A stretch of DNA of 59,036 nucleotides from SZAS-103 sp964640525. Its GTDB lineage: Bacteria; Pseudomonadota; Gammaproteobacteria; Xanthomonadales; Xanthomonadaceae. Position 1 is the stretch's first letter. Every line of letters begins with the position of its first letter. A program made the translations under genes and the position numbers. Below are positions 22,787 to 33,277 of the stretch, piece by piece. The DNA lies in assembly GCA_964640525.1 (NCBI GenBank), contig CAZXGS010000013.1:1-59036 (forward strand). Direction: 5' to 3'. Under the pieces are notes generated by a model. The model ran no database searches and was not told the DNA's origin. It saw only the letters and a list, made by a program, of their open reading frames with translations.

Positions 22787-23845
22787 ATGCCCTGCCACGA
22801 AATGCTCACCGTCGTCATCGCCGCCTGCAACGAGCAGGCCACGTTGCCGCTGCTGCACCCGCGCCTGCGGACGGTGCTGGATGGGCTGGACCTGGCATCG
22901 CGGGTGATCTATATCGACGACGGCAGCCGCGATGCGACATGGGATGTGCTGTGCGCGATCGCCCGCGACGATCCGCGGGTGGCGCTGCTGCGGCTGTCGC
23001 GCAACTTCGGCAAGGAAGCGGCGCTGACCGCGGGCCTGGACAAGGTGAGCGCCGGCGCGGCGCTGGTGCTGGATGCCGATGGTCAGGATCCGCCGGAGTT
23101 GATCCCCGAGTTCGTCCGGCACTGGCGCGAGGGCTACGACGACGTCCATGGCCAGCGCATGGAGCGCGAGGGTGAGGGCTGGCTCAAGCGCTTCACCGCG
23201 CATGCCTTTTATCGGGTGATGGGGCGACTCTCGCGTACCCCGATCCCGCGCGACACCGGCGATTTCCGCCTGTTGTCGCGGCGCTCGCTCGATGGCCTGG
23301 CGCAGCTGCGCGAGCGCAGCCGGTTCATGAAGGGTCTGTTCGCCTGGGTCGGTTTCCGCCAGATCGCCGTGCCCTACCATCGCCAGCCGCGCTTGGCCGG
23401 GCGCAGCCAGTTCGGCTTCTGGAAACTGTGGAATTTCGCCCTCGACGGCATCACCAGCTTCTCGACCGCACCGCTGCGGGTGGCGACCTACCTGGGGCTG
23501 GCGACCGCCGCGGTCGCGATGGCGTTTGCTGCCTACATCATCGCCAAGACCGCGCTGTGGGGCGATCCGGTGCGTGGCTACCCCAGCCTGGCTGTGCTCA
23601 TCGTCTTCCTCGGCGGGATGCAACTCGTGGCGCTGGGCGTGATCGGCGAGTACCTGGGACGGTTGTACATGGAGGTCAAAGGGAGGCCACTGTACCTGGT
23701 CGATGCCTGGCAACCGCCATCGGCTGCGGAACCATCACCGGCTCAGGCGATTCCCGGCGCGGCCATGCTGCCGGAACCGGAGCGGCGCGCTATGATCGAG
23801 CCGGCACTGCAAGCGGGCAAGAACGCCCCCGGAGGTACGCCATGA
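22787..23845 (+). CDS. GT2 family polyprenyl-phosphate glycosyltransferase (DPM/GtrB-like)
   Basis: A 352-residue membrane glycosyltransferase. The N-terminal GT-A domain (residues about 6-230) has T-V-V-I-A-A-C-N-E-Q, I-Y-I-D-D-G-S-R-D, R-L-S-R-N-F-G-K-E-A-A-L-T-A-G-L, the D-A-D-G-Q-D-P-P-E metal site and R-D-T-G-D-F-R-L-L-S-R. Two transmembrane helices follow (about 240-262 and 275-297). This fits enzymes that move a sugar from a nucleotide donor to undecaprenyl phosphate, such as GtrB, ArnC or PglC-independent DPM-like proteins. The donor sugar is unknown. The C-terminal tail contains the Shine-Dalgarno site (ggaggt) of the next gene, and the two genes overlap by 4 bp. Confidence 0.9.
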   Translation: MPCHEMLTVVIAACNEQATLPLLHPRLRTVLDGLDLASRVIYIDDGSRDATWDVLCAIARDDPRVALLRLSRNFGKEAALTAGLDKVSAGAALVLDADGQDPPELIPEFVRHWREGYDDVHGQRMEREGEGWLKRFTAHAFYRVMGRLSRTPIPRDTGDFRLLSRRSLDGLAQLRERSRFMKGLFAWVGFRQIAVPYHRQPRLAGRSQFGFWKLWNFALDGITSFSTAPLRVATYLGLATAAVAMAFAAYIIAKTALWGDPVRGYPSLAVLIVFLGGMQLVALGVIGEYLGRLYMEVKGRPLYLVDAWQPPSAAEPSPAQAIPGAAMLPEPERRAMIEPALQAGKNAPGGTP

Positions 23846-24270
23846 AACTGGTTCGCCATCTGTTGAGCGGCAAGCCCGCGGGCGTGGTCTCGATCGAACC
23901 GGAAAAAACCGTGCTCGACGCGATTGCGCTGATGGCAAGGCACGAGACCGGCTCGGTGCTGGTCATGCGTGGCCGCACCCTGCTGGGCATCCTTTCCGAG
24001 CGCGATTACACCCGCAAGGTGGTGCTGAAGGGTCGCGCCTCGGCCACCACGCCCATCGCCGAGATCATGACCAGCCCGGTGGTCACGGTCGGTCCGGATG
24101 AAACCGTGCAGAGCTGCATGCAGTTGATGACCCAGCGGCGATTCCGCCACCTGGCGGTGGTCGAGGACGGGCAGGTGGTCGGCGTGGTCTCGATCGGCGA
24201 CCTGGTCAAGGCGATGCTGGAGATCCAGCAGGAAGAGATCGCCCACCTGCAGCAGTACATCGCCAGCTGA
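23842..24270 (+). CDS. CBS-domain protein
   Basis: A 142-residue protein made of two CBS motifs forming one Bateman module. CBS1 (residues about 12-60) has T-V-L-D-A-I-A-L-M-A-R-H and G-I-L-S-E-R-D-Y-T-R-K. CBS2 (about 75-130) has M-T-S-P-V-V-T-V, T-V-Q-S-C-M-Q-L-M and R-H-L-A-V-V-E-D-G-x-V-V-G-V-V-S-I-G-D-L. Such modules bind adenine nucleotides and sense energy state. The ATG overlaps the glycosyltransferase stop (ATGA) with ggaggt 5 nt upstream, so the two proteins are translationally coupled and may work together; that link is inference. Confidence 0.92.
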   Translation: MKLVRHLLSGKPAGVVSIEPEKTVLDAIALMARHETGSVLVMRGRTLLGILSERDYTRKVVLKGRASATTPIAEIMTSPVVTVGPDETVQSCMQLMTQRRFRHLAVVEDGQVVGVVSIGDLVKAMLEIQQEEIAHLQQYIAS

Positions 24271-24393
24271 AGCACGTTGGCAGGCCATCCGTCCGGTGCA
24301 ACGTGCCCAGGCGGCCGACGGACGGAGCCCGAGGTTGGCGCAGTGCGGGTTAGACTCGTGCCGCCTTCCCGTCGCCAACGCCCCGGTGCTGCC

Positions 24394-24741
24394 GTGAGAC
24401 TCGTCGAGATCCTGCCCAACTTCATCTCCGAACTGCAGATCGTGTGCGAGCAATTGGGACGCCGCGACCTCACCCGGCAGTTCGCCACCGTCGAGCTGGA
24501 CAACAACACCTACGACGCCGATACCCGCGTAGCGCACTTGCGCCTGCGCCCTGGACACACCCCGCCGGCGCGTGCCGATGCCGGTGCGGAGCCGCCGCCG
24601 GCCAACGAGACCGTGCTGTTGCGTCATCGCCTCGGGGTGCGGGTGGAGACCGACAACATCGGCCGCCTGCGCCAGATGACCGTGACCGATGGCGCCGAGA
24701 TCGCCGAAGCGCTGGGTCGTTACTCCCCGCTGCGGACCTGA
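24394..24741 (+). CDS. Hypothetical protein (about 115 aa)
   Basis: A short protein with a confident-looking first half (L-V-E-I-L-P-N-F-I-S-E-L-Q-I-V-C-E-Q-L then V-E-L-D-N-N-T-Y-D-A-D-T) and an Ala/Pro linker. The second half is H-R-L-G-V-R-V-E-T-D-N-I-G-R-L-R-Q-M. No domain was recognised. It lacks a signal peptide and membrane helices. The GTG at 24394 is tentative; the frame is open upstream to 24277 without obvious protein-like sequence. Third-codon GC supports coding. Confidence 0.55.
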   Translation: MRLVEILPNFISELQIVCEQLGRRDLTRQFATVELDNNTYDADTRVAHLRLRPGHTPPARADAGAEPPPANETVLLRHRLGVRVETDNIGRLRQMTVTDGAEIAEALGRYSPLRT

Positions 24742-24858
24742 ACGACGGGGCCGAGCGCAGCGGCGGGAGGGCGTTGCGGGGTAGCCGCGTGCGGTCACCC
24801 CGGGAGCCGGGCTCGCGCTCCGCCTGGCGTCCGCCGGACGTGCCTGCGCTCGCGCTGC

Positions 24859-24873
24859 TAGAATGCGCGACCC
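24859..24873 (+). promoter_or_regulatory. -10 box (tagaat) only 9 bp before the ATG: near-leaderless transcript
   Basis: tagaat (24859-24864) is followed by gcgcgaccc and the ATG of the ABC-F gene at 24874. Transcription should therefore begin within a few bases of the start codon, giving a leaderless or near-leaderless mRNA. A -35 match (cggacg, 24835-24840) is weak. Confidence 0.45.
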
Positions 24874-26820
<1,947 letters not shown>

Positions 26821-26904
26821 CCACCGGCTTTGCCCGGCCTTGAAAATTGCCACCGGCGACCCCACCTCGCCGCCACCGGTTGCCCATCGCGTAGCGAACC
26901 CACC

Positions 26905-27282
26905 ATGCCCATCTACGGATTCGAATGCCACGCCTGCGGCCATCGTTTCGATCGCCTGCAAAGGCTTTCCGACCCTGATCCGACCACTTGCCCGGAATGC
27001 AGTGCGCACGCGTTGCGCCGGCAAGTCAGCGCGCCCGCATTCCGCCTGTCTGGCAGCGGCTGGTACGAGACCGACTTCAAGAAGGACGGCGACAAGAAGC
27101 GCAATCTCGCCGACAAGGGCGAGGGTGCGCCAGCGGCGGAGAAAGCCGAAGGCAAGCCGACCGCTGCGGACGGCGGAGCCAAGCCCGCGTCCGGCGATTC
27201 CGGTGCGGCCGCGTCGGGCGCCGCCACGCCAGCCCCATCCAAGGCCGAGTCCAAGCCTGCCCCGCCGCCGGCGGCGGGTTGA
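26905..27282 (+). CDS. FmdB family zinc ribbon protein with long low-complexity tail
   Basis: A 125-residue protein. The N-terminal 45 residues form an FmdB-type putative regulatory zinc ribbon: M-P-I-Y-G-F-E-C-H-A-C-G-H-R-F and C-P-E-C, i.e. two C-x2-C pairs about 23 residues apart, followed by L-R-R-Q-V-S-A-P-A-F-R-L-S-G-S-G-W-Y, a conserved FmdB end. Residues about 75-125 are Ala/Lys/Pro-rich and disordered-looking. Function is unknown. It lies just upstream of aspS, a frequent FmdB neighbourhood in this group. Confidence 0.9.
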   Translation: MPIYGFECHACGHRFDRLQRLSDPDPTTCPECSAHALRRQVSAPAFRLSGSGWYETDFKKDGDKKRNLADKGEGAPAAEKAEGKPTAADGGAKPASGDSGAAASGAATPAPSKAESKPAPPPAAG

Positions 27283-27353
27283 GCGTCCGGGCCGCCGCGG
27301 CGGTCGGCGGTCGCGCAAGGTGCGCGCGGCAGGCAAGCCTCGCGCCCAGCCGC

Positions 27354-27359
27354 TAAAAT
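27354..27359 (+). promoter_or_regulatory. -10 box of aspS
   Basis: taaaat followed by gcg, 70 bp before the aspS ATG. This fits the TAnAAT-gcg pattern seen upstream of several genes here. The -35 region is weak. Confidence 0.45.
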
Positions 27360-27428
27360 GCGCCAACCTCGCCGGGCCCTGCGCACGGCGCCCTGCGTTG
27401 CGTGCCTGCGGGCACTTCCGGAGTCGTC

Positions 27429-29201
27429 ATGCGTACCCATTTCTGCGGCCTCGTCGATGAGGCCCTGCTCGGCCAGTCCGTCACCTTGTGCGGCTGGGCC
27501 GACGTCGCCCGCAACCTCGGCGGCCTGTGCTTCATCGACCTGCGCGACCACGAGGGCATCGTGCAGGTCGTCGCCGAGCCATCGAGCGCCGCGGGCAACG
27601 CTGCCGTCATCGAGGCCGCAGCGCACGTCCACTACGAGGACTGCCTGCGCATCACCGGCACCGTGCGTCGCCGGCAAGCGGTGAACGCGAAGATCAGGAC
27701 CGGCCAGGTCGAAGTGGTGGCCACGCACATCCAGGTGCTCAACCGTGCCGAGCCGCTGCCGTTCCACGCCCACGAGAATCCCGGCGAGGACATCCGCCTG
27801 AAATATCGCTACCTCGACCTGCGCCGCCCCGAAATGCAGCGGATGATGCGCACCCGCATCGCGCTGGTGCAGGCGCTGCGGCGCTGGCTGGACGCGCGCG
27901 GCTTCCAGGACATCGAGACGCCGATCCTGACCAAGGCCACGCCCGAGGGCGCGCGCGATTTCCTGGTGCCGGCGCGGATGCACGAAGGCGAGTTCTACGC
28001 GCTGCCGCAGTCGCCGCAGTTGTTCAAGCAACTGCTGATGATGGCCGGCTTCGACCGCTATTACCAGATCGCCCGCTGCTTCCGCGACGAGGCGCTGCGC
28101 GCCGACCGCCAGCTCGAATTCACCCAGCTCGACATGGAGTTCGCATGGGTGTCGGAGCGGGATGTGCAGGACTGCGTGGAGGCGATGATCCGCGAGGTCT
28201 TCCGCGAGGTGATGGGGGTGGATCTGGCCGATCCGTTCCCGCGCCTGACCTACGCCGAGGCAATGCGCCGCTTCGGCTCGGACAAGCCCGACCTGCGCCT
28301 GGAGCTTGAATTGGTCGATGTCGCCGGGCTCGTCGAGGGCTGCGGATTCAAAGTGTTCACCGACTGGGCGGGGGTGGCCGACGGCCGCGTCGCTGCGCTG
28401 CGCGTGCCCGGCGGTGCCGGCCTGTCGCGCAAGCAGCTCGACGAGCTGGCCGCGCACGCCGGCAAGTTTGGGGCCAAGGGCCTGGCGTGGATGAAATGCG
28501 ATGCGGACGGCGCGGTCAATTCGCCGATCGCCAAGTTCCTCGACGCGGCCACCGTGGCCGCGATCCTGTCGGCGACCGCGGCGCAGCCGGGCGACCTGTT
28601 GCTGTTCGGCGCCGGCCCCGACAAGACCTGCAGCGAGTTCATGGGCGCGGTGCGCCTGAAGGTCGGCAAGGACCTGGGGCTGCTGGAAAAGGGCTGGAAA
28701 CCGCTGTGGGTCACCGACTTCCCGATGTTCGAATGGGATGCCGAGCAGCAACGCTACATGGCCTTGCACCATCCGTTCACCGCCCCGGCGGTGGACGACG
28801 AGGCCGACCTGCGCGCCAACGCCGCCAATGCGGTTTCGCGCGGCTACGACATGGTGCTCAACGGCAACGAGATCGGCGGTGGCTCGATCCGCATTCATCG
28901 CAGTGCGATGCAGTCGCAGGTTTTCGATCTGCTGGGCATCGGCCGCGAGGAGGCGCAATTGAAGTTCGGCTTCCTGCTAGAAGCCCTGCGCTACGGCGCA
29001 CCGCCGCACGGCGGCATCGCCTTCGGCATCGACCGCATCGCTGCGCTGATGGCCGGCACCGAATCGATCCGCGACGTGATCGCCTTCCCCAAGACCACCA
29101 CCGCGCAGTGCCTGATGACCGGCGCGCCCTCGCCGATCCCGGAAGCGCAACTGGCCGAGGTGCACGTGGCGGTGCGCGCAAGGGACGACGGGGCGAGGTG
29201 A
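27429..29201 (+). CDS. aspS: Aspartyl-tRNA synthetase
   Basis: AspRS charges tRNA-Asp. The 590 residues are the normal bacterial length. The N-terminal OB-fold anticodon domain (residues 1-110: T-L-C-G-W-A-D-V-A-R-N-L-G-G-L-C-F-I-D-L-R-D) is followed by the class II core. Motif 2 is F-R-D-E-A-L-R-A-D-R-Q-L-E-F-T-Q-L-D, the bacterial GAD insertion lies in the middle, and motif 3 reads A-F-G-I-D-R-I-A-A-L-M. The start at 27429 (M-R-T-H-F-C-G) matches the family N-terminus. Its stop overlaps the next gene's GTG start by 4 bp (GTGA). Confidence 0.97.
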   Translation: MRTHFCGLVDEALLGQSVTLCGWADVARNLGGLCFIDLRDHEGIVQVVAEPSSAAGNAAVIEAAAHVHYEDCLRITGTVRRRQAVNAKIRTGQVEVVATHIQVLNRAEPLPFHAHENPGEDIRLKYRYLDLRRPEMQRMMRTRIALVQALRRWLDARGFQDIETPILTKATPEGARDFLVPARMHEGEFYALPQSPQLFKQLLMMAGFDRYYQIARCFRDEALRADRQLEFTQLDMEFAWVSERDVQDCVEAMIREVFREVMGVDLADPFPRLTYAEAMRRFGSDKPDLRLELELVDVAGLVEGCGFKVFTDWAGVADGRVAALRVPGGAGLSRKQLDELAAHAGKFGAKGLAWMKCDADGAVNSPIAKFLDAATVAAILSATAAQPGDLLLFGAGPDKTCSEFMGAVRLKVGKDLGLLEKGWKPLWVTDFPMFEWDAEQQRYMALHHPFTAPAVDDEADLRANAANAVSRGYDMVLNGNEIGGGSIRIHRSAMQSQVFDLLGIGREEAQLKFGFLLEALRYGAPPHGGIAFGIDRIAALMAGTESIRDVIAFPKTTTAQCLMTGAPSPIPEAQLAEVHVAVRARDDGAR

Positions 29202-29812
29202 GCTTGCGCGCGCCAGGTTCCGCGGACGGCGAGGCGTCGCGGGCGGTGCGCGCCGCAAGCTGCGCCGGCAGCATCCGTCGCGCCGGCCTGGACGATGCAT
29301 TTGCCCTCTCGCGCATCGCCACGGATACGTTTGCGCAGACCTTCGGCCACCTGTATCCGCCCGAGGACCTGGCGCATTTCGTGCGCACGCACTACAGCCT
29401 GGAGGCGTGCGCACGCGTGCTGTCCGACCCGCAATGCGCGGCATGGCTGGCCAGCATCGATGGCGTGATCGTGGGCCATGCGCTGGCCGGCCCGTGCAGC
29501 CTTCCGCACGCCGACGTGGTCGCCGGGGATGGCGAACTCAAGCGGCTCTACCTGCTCCCGCAAGCGCAGAATGGCGGTCTGGGCGGGCAGTTGTGCCAGC
29601 TCGCGCTGGACTGGCTGGATCGGGATGGCCCGCGCCGGATCTGGATCAGCGTGTGGTCGGGAAACCACGGCGCGCAGCGCTTCTATGCGCGGCGCGGCTT
29701 TGCCAGGGTCGCCGACTACGAGTTCATCGTCGGTCGCCAGCGTGACCATGAATACATGTACCGGCGCGACGCACAGCCGACGAATGGCCCGCCCTCGCGG
29801 CTGTCCGACTGA
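29198..29812 (+). CDS. GNAT family N-acetyltransferase
   Basis: A 204-residue acetyltransferase. The acetyl-CoA site is the L-Y-L-L-P-Q-A-Q-N-G-G-L-G-G-Q-L run (motif A, Q-x-x-G-x-G type), followed by W-I-S-V-W-S-G-N-H-G-A-Q-R-F-Y-A-R-R-G-F (motif B, with the usual N-x-x-A-x-x-F-Y-x-x-x-G-F). The first 25 residues are probably unstructured. The GTG at 29198 overlaps the aspS stop and gives translational coupling. Substrate unknown; the start could also lie slightly downstream. Confidence 0.87.
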   Translation: MSLRAPGSADGEASRAVRAASCAGSIRRAGLDDAFALSRIATDTFAQTFGHLYPPEDLAHFVRTHYSLEACARVLSDPQCAAWLASIDGVIVGHALAGPCSLPHADVVAGDGELKRLYLLPQAQNGGLGGQLCQLALDWLDRDGPRRIWISVWSGNHGAQRFYARRGFARVADYEFIVGRQRDHEYMYRRDAQPTNGPPSRLSD

Positions 29813-29827
29813 CCGCAATTCCTGCCC

Positions 29828-30244
29828 ATGCATTCTTTCATCACTGCTGCACGACCTTCCAGCATTGCGGCGATCTGGCGTATGGCACGCTTTGCGCTGG
29901 TGGGCATGCTGGCCACCGGGGTGCATTTTGCCGTTGCGCTGGCAACGCTGAAGCTGCTGGTCGGCTCGCCACCGCTGGCGAATGCAGCCGGCTTCACGTT
30001 CGCGGTGATCCTGTCCTACCTCGGCCATTCGGTCTTCACGTTCCGGGCCACCGTGACGACATCTTCGGCGGCGCGCTTCGTGATCGTCAGTCTTGCCACG
30101 GTGATGCTCGGGACGGCATGCGTGGCGTGGCTTTCGCATCACACCCCCTGGCCTGGATCGTGGGTGCTTGCGATCGGTGCGCTGTTCTCGGCGGGCATCA
30201 ACTTCATCGGCCACTCCTCGTGGTCGTTCGGAACCGCGTCCTGA
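29828..30244 (+). CDS. GtrA-like polysaccharide flippase family protein
   Basis: A 138-residue membrane protein with four hydrophobic helices (residues about 18-40, 50-70, 80-100, 110-130). The pattern R-F-A-L-V-G-M-L-A-T-G-V-H-F-A near the start and F-T-F-R-A-T plus F-I-G-H-S-S-W-S-F near the end is that of the GtrA/DPMS1-like family, which helps move or use polyprenyl-linked sugars across the inner membrane. It begins 16 bp after the acetyltransferase and is followed 6 bp later by a methyltransferase gene, so it heads a compact envelope-glycan cassette. Confidence 0.88.
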   Translation: MHSFITAARPSSIAAIWRMARFALVGMLATGVHFAVALATLKLLVGSPPLANAAGFTFAVILSYLGHSVFTFRATVTTSSAARFVIVSLATVMLGTACVAWLSHHTPWPGSWVLAIGALFSAGINFIGHSSWSFGTAS

Positions 30245-30250
30245 CCTGCC

Positions 30251-31018
30251 ATGGAGCGTGGAGCCTATCGGCAAATGGGTGCGCTGCAGGCCACGCACTG
30301 GTGGTTCGTGGCACGCAGGAAGATCCTGGGGTCGATCATCGACGGCCTGCGGTTGCCGACCGACGCCGCCATCCTCGAGGCCGGTTGCGGGCCGGGCGGC
30401 AATTTCGGCCTGTTGACACGGTATGGGCGGCTGGCGGCATTCGACATGGATGCGCAGACCGTTGCCGATTGCCGGCAGGCTTTCGGGGTTGAATGCGAGC
30501 AAGGCCGTCTGCCAGCCGATCATCCGTTCCACGATTCGCACCGATTCGACCTGGTGGTGGCGCTGGATGTGATCGAACACGTGGACCAGGACGAGCAGGC
30601 CCTGTGTTCCCTGGGCTCATGCCTGCGTGATGGCGGGCGCCTGCTGGTCACCGTTCCGGCCTATCCATGGTTGTTCTCCGCCCACGATCGCTTCCACCAT
30701 CACAAGCGGCGCTACCGTCTTGCGACCTTGCTGGCGCGGGCCCGGGCAGCAGGCCTGCAGGTCGAGCGTGCGGGCTACTTCAACACCATCCTGTTTCCGC
30801 TGATTGCAGCCGCGCGCCTGGCGTCGGCGATGCGTGGCGCAAGCGCCCGCAGCGACGCCGGCATGCCTGGACGGGTCGTCAACACGCTGCTTGGAAAGAT
30901 ATTCGCCAGCGAAGCATGGTGGCTTCGATACGTGCGTTTCCCCTTCGGCACGTCGATCTTCCTGGTTGCCAGCGCGCGGCCGACTGCCGCTCGCGCGTGC
31001 GCGGGCGGCATGGAATGA
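30251..31018 (+). CDS. Class I SAM-dependent methyltransferase
   Basis: A 255-residue enzyme with a Rossmann methyltransferase core. Motif I is I-L-E-A-G-C-G-P-G-G-N-F-G (residues about 41-53), the acidic end of beta 2 is A-F-D-M-D, and motif IV is F-D-L-V-V-A-L-D-V-I-E-H-V. The H-W-W-F-V-A-R-R-K-I start is common in methyltransferases of glycan clusters. A C-terminal region (about 170-230) has two amphipathic or membrane-associated segments. Acceptor unknown; neighbours suggest a lipid-linked sugar or envelope glycan. Confidence 0.87.
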   Translation: MERGAYRQMGALQATHWWFVARRKILGSIIDGLRLPTDAAILEAGCGPGGNFGLLTRYGRLAAFDMDAQTVADCRQAFGVECEQGRLPADHPFHDSHRFDLVVALDVIEHVDQDEQALCSLGSCLRDGGRLLVTVPAYPWLFSAHDRFHHHKRRYRLATLLARARAAGLQVERAGYFNTILFPLIAAARLASAMRGASARSDAGMPGRVVNTLLGKIFASEAWWLRYVRFPFGTSIFLVASARPTAARACAGGME

Positions 31019-31119
31019 CGTGGCGGCGAGGCATGCGGTATCTTCGGCCGCACCGTGATGCAGCCGCGCGGCCGGGATGAAATCCGCAAATGACTCCAGT
31101 GCATCACGCAGGGGCAAGC

Positions 31120-32604
31120 ATGATCGATGCGACAAGCGATGCCTCCGTTGTCGACAGCCCCCAGCGCGCCGTCGCCGGAAAGGACGGTGGCATGGCGCGG
31201 CGGAAATTTGCCGCGATCGCGGCGGGCATCGTGGTGCTTGCGCTGGCGTTGCGCCTGCTTTATGCCTTCGGCGCGAAGGTCGAGCTTCCCATTGCAGGCG
31301 ATTCGAACCAGTACGTGCTGTATGCATGGAATCTCGTCCATGACGGCACATTTTCCTCCACGCTGCCCAACGGCGGCCCGGTTCTCCCCGACGCGTATCG
31401 CGGCCCTGGCTACCCGCTTGCGCTTGCCGCTGCCATGCGCGCTTCCGGCCATGCCGAACTGGAACTGATCCCGGCGGCCGGTGGCCGCATGGCGCTGGTT
31501 CCCGTGGATCCGACTTGGGTCAGCTACACCTTTGTCATGCAATCGGTGTTGGGCGCGCTGACCGCCTTGCTGACCGTCCTGATCGCTCGATTCTGGCTTG
31601 GGCGGGGTGCCGCGCTGGCCTGCGGCCTGCTGGTCGCGCTGTGGCCGCACCTGATCTCGTTTGCCGGCGTCCTGCTGAGTGAAACCTTGTTCGGCTTCTG
31701 CATCGCCCTGTCGATCTGGCTCCTGCTCCTGCTGCAGGAACGCCGGAGCGTCTTGCTGGCGGTGTGCACGGGCGCGGCGTTCGCGGCGGCCTGGCTGGTG
31801 AATCCGCTGATCGCGCTGTTCCCGCTGCTGGCCGCCGGCGGACTCCTGCTGCGCAAGCAGGGCAGGCTGGCGGTGGTCATGGTGGCATGTTTTGCTCTTG
31901 CGCCAGCAGGGTGGGCGGTACGCAACGTCGTGTCCGGACATCTGGGTGGCAGCGGCGTCCGGGCGGCGCAGAATTTCGTCCAGGGCTCGTGGCCGGAGTT
32001 CCTGGATGCCTTCGGCGCCAGTCACTCCAACCCGGTCGCCGCCGCCGTCGTCCGCAGTGAACAGGACGAAGAACGTACCGTCATCGCGCACCCAGAAGCC
32101 GGGTTTGCCATGGTCATGGAGCGGATGCGACGGCAACCGACACGATATCTGCGCTGGTATGCGCTGCAAAAGCCGTTCCTGCTCTGGGACTGGAGCATCC
32201 GGGTGGGCTGGGGGGATATCTATTTCCTCGCCACGCCATCCTCGCCGTTCAGCACGATCACGGTCCTGCGCTGGATGAAACAGGGCTTCGCCGCCACCAA
32301 TCCGGCCTTTTTTGCGCTGGCCCTCGGTGCGGTGCTGGTGCTGGCATGGCGCGCGTTGCGCCGACCGCGCAGCGTGCCCTTTGCCGAGGCCATGCTTGCG
32401 CTGCTGCTGATCTATCTGACGGCGGTCCACGTCGTGTTGCAGGCCGAGCCGCGCTACTCCATCCCGTATCGACCGGAACAGATGTTGATGGCGGTGACGG
32501 CCGTGGCGTGGCTGATCCGCCGTGTTCGAGGTTCGGATCGATCGGCTGTTCCGGCGAACGCGGTTGCCGATCCGGGCAACGCCGGCCGGGACGCTGCGGC
32601 GTGA
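31120..32604 (+). CDS. GT-C family glycosyltransferase (ArnT/PMT-like integral membrane protein)
   Basis: A polytopic membrane protein of 494 residues with about ten to twelve helices. The first periplasmic loop has an acidic D-S-N-Q-Y site, then the Y-R-G-P-G-Y-P-L-A-L motif seen in PMT_2/family 39 enzymes, which take sugar from polyprenyl phosphate and transfer it to lipid or protein acceptors. It is probably the sugar-acceptor step of the local cassette, with GtrA as the flippase. The ATG at 31120 has AGGGG 5 nt upstream; an ATG at 31090 in the same frame would add ten residues. The gene end overlaps the next start (GTGA). Confidence 0.82.
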   Translation: MIDATSDASVVDSPQRAVAGKDGGMARRKFAAIAAGIVVLALALRLLYAFGAKVELPIAGDSNQYVLYAWNLVHDGTFSSTLPNGGPVLPDAYRGPGYPLALAAAMRASGHAELELIPAAGGRMALVPVDPTWVSYTFVMQSVLGALTALLTVLIARFWLGRGAALACGLLVALWPHLISFAGVLLSETLFGFCIALSIWLLLLLQERRSVLLAVCTGAAFAAAWLVNPLIALFPLLAAGGLLLRKQGRLAVVMVACFALAPAGWAVRNVVSGHLGGSGVRAAQNFVQGSWPEFLDAFGASHSNPVAAAVVRSEQDEERTVIAHPEAGFAMVMERMRRQPTRYLRWYALQKPFLLWDWSIRVGWGDIYFLATPSSPFSTITVLRWMKQGFAATNPAFFALALGAVLVLAWRALRRPRSVPFAEAMLALLLIYLTAVHVVLQAEPRYSIPYRPEQMLMAVTAVAWLIRRVRGSDRSAVPANAVADPGNAGRDAAA

Positions 32605-33218
32605 GCGATGCGGTGATCCTGTTGCATGGCCTGTGGCTGCGCTCGGCCGCCATGGGGTATCTGGATCGACAACTGCGTGGGCAAGGCTTTTCGACCAGCT
32701 TGTTCGACTATTCCAGCGCGAGGGAGGGCATCGAAGCGGTGGCTGCCCGCCTGCGCGCTGCAGTGGCAGCGCACGGTGGACGCGCCCATCTGGTCGGCCA
32801 CAGCCTTGGCGGCGTGCTGGCGGCGCTTGCCGTGCAGCGCGACCCTGCACTCACCGACGGGCGCATCGTCTGCCTGGGCTCACCGTTGTGCGGCAGCGCG
32901 TCCTCGCGGTCGCTGCAACGCTTGCCAGGCGGCGCGGCGCTGCTCGGGCGCAGCGCCGAAACCCTGGATCGCGGGTTGGAACGCTGGGACGGCCCGCAAC
33001 AGTTGGGTGCCATCGCCGGGCGGTTGCCGTTCGGTGCCGGCCTGTTGCTGGGACGGCTGTCGTTCCCGCACGACGGCACGGTGGCGGTTGCCGAAACGCG
33101 GTTGCCTGGCCTTGCCGACCATCGCGTGATCGCCGCGGCGCACGCCGGATTGATGTTTTCGGACGTTGCCGCCCGTCACGTTTCCGCGTTCCTGCGCGAG
33201 GGCAAGTTCGCGGCGTGA
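32601..33218 (+). CDS. Alpha/beta-fold hydrolase (lipase/acyltransferase-like)
   Basis: A 205-residue alpha/beta hydrolase. The N-terminus V-I-L-L-H-G-L-W-L holds the oxyanion H-G, and the nucleophile elbow is G-H-S-L-G-G (Ser at about 79). The likely acid and base residues are in the C-terminal third (S-F-P-H-D-G-T-V and the A-A-A-H-A-G motif, with the catalytic His). There is no signal peptide. It starts with GTG overlapping the stop of the glycosyltransferase gene, so it is translationally coupled. Substrate unknown. Confidence 0.85.
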   Translation: MSDAVILLHGLWLRSAAMGYLDRQLRGQGFSTSLFDYSSAREGIEAVAARLRAAVAAHGGRAHLVGHSLGGVLAALAVQRDPALTDGRIVCLGSPLCGSASSRSLQRLPGGAALLGRSAETLDRGLERWDGPQQLGAIAGRLPFGAGLLLGRLSFPHDGTVAVAETRLPGLADHRVIAAAHAGLMFSDVAARHVSAFLREGKFAA

Positions 33219-33241
33219 GCGATCGTGCCGGGTTGCCGTAG

Positions 33242-33247
33242 TAAAAT
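33242..33247 (+). promoter_or_regulatory. -10 box of yebC
   Basis: taaaat followed by ctgccgc, 31 bp before the yebC ATG, and after the end of the upstream cassette. No clear -35 box. Confidence 0.45.
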
Positions 33248-33277
33248 CTGCCGCTTGTCCAGGGTACGGGGAGTTTC

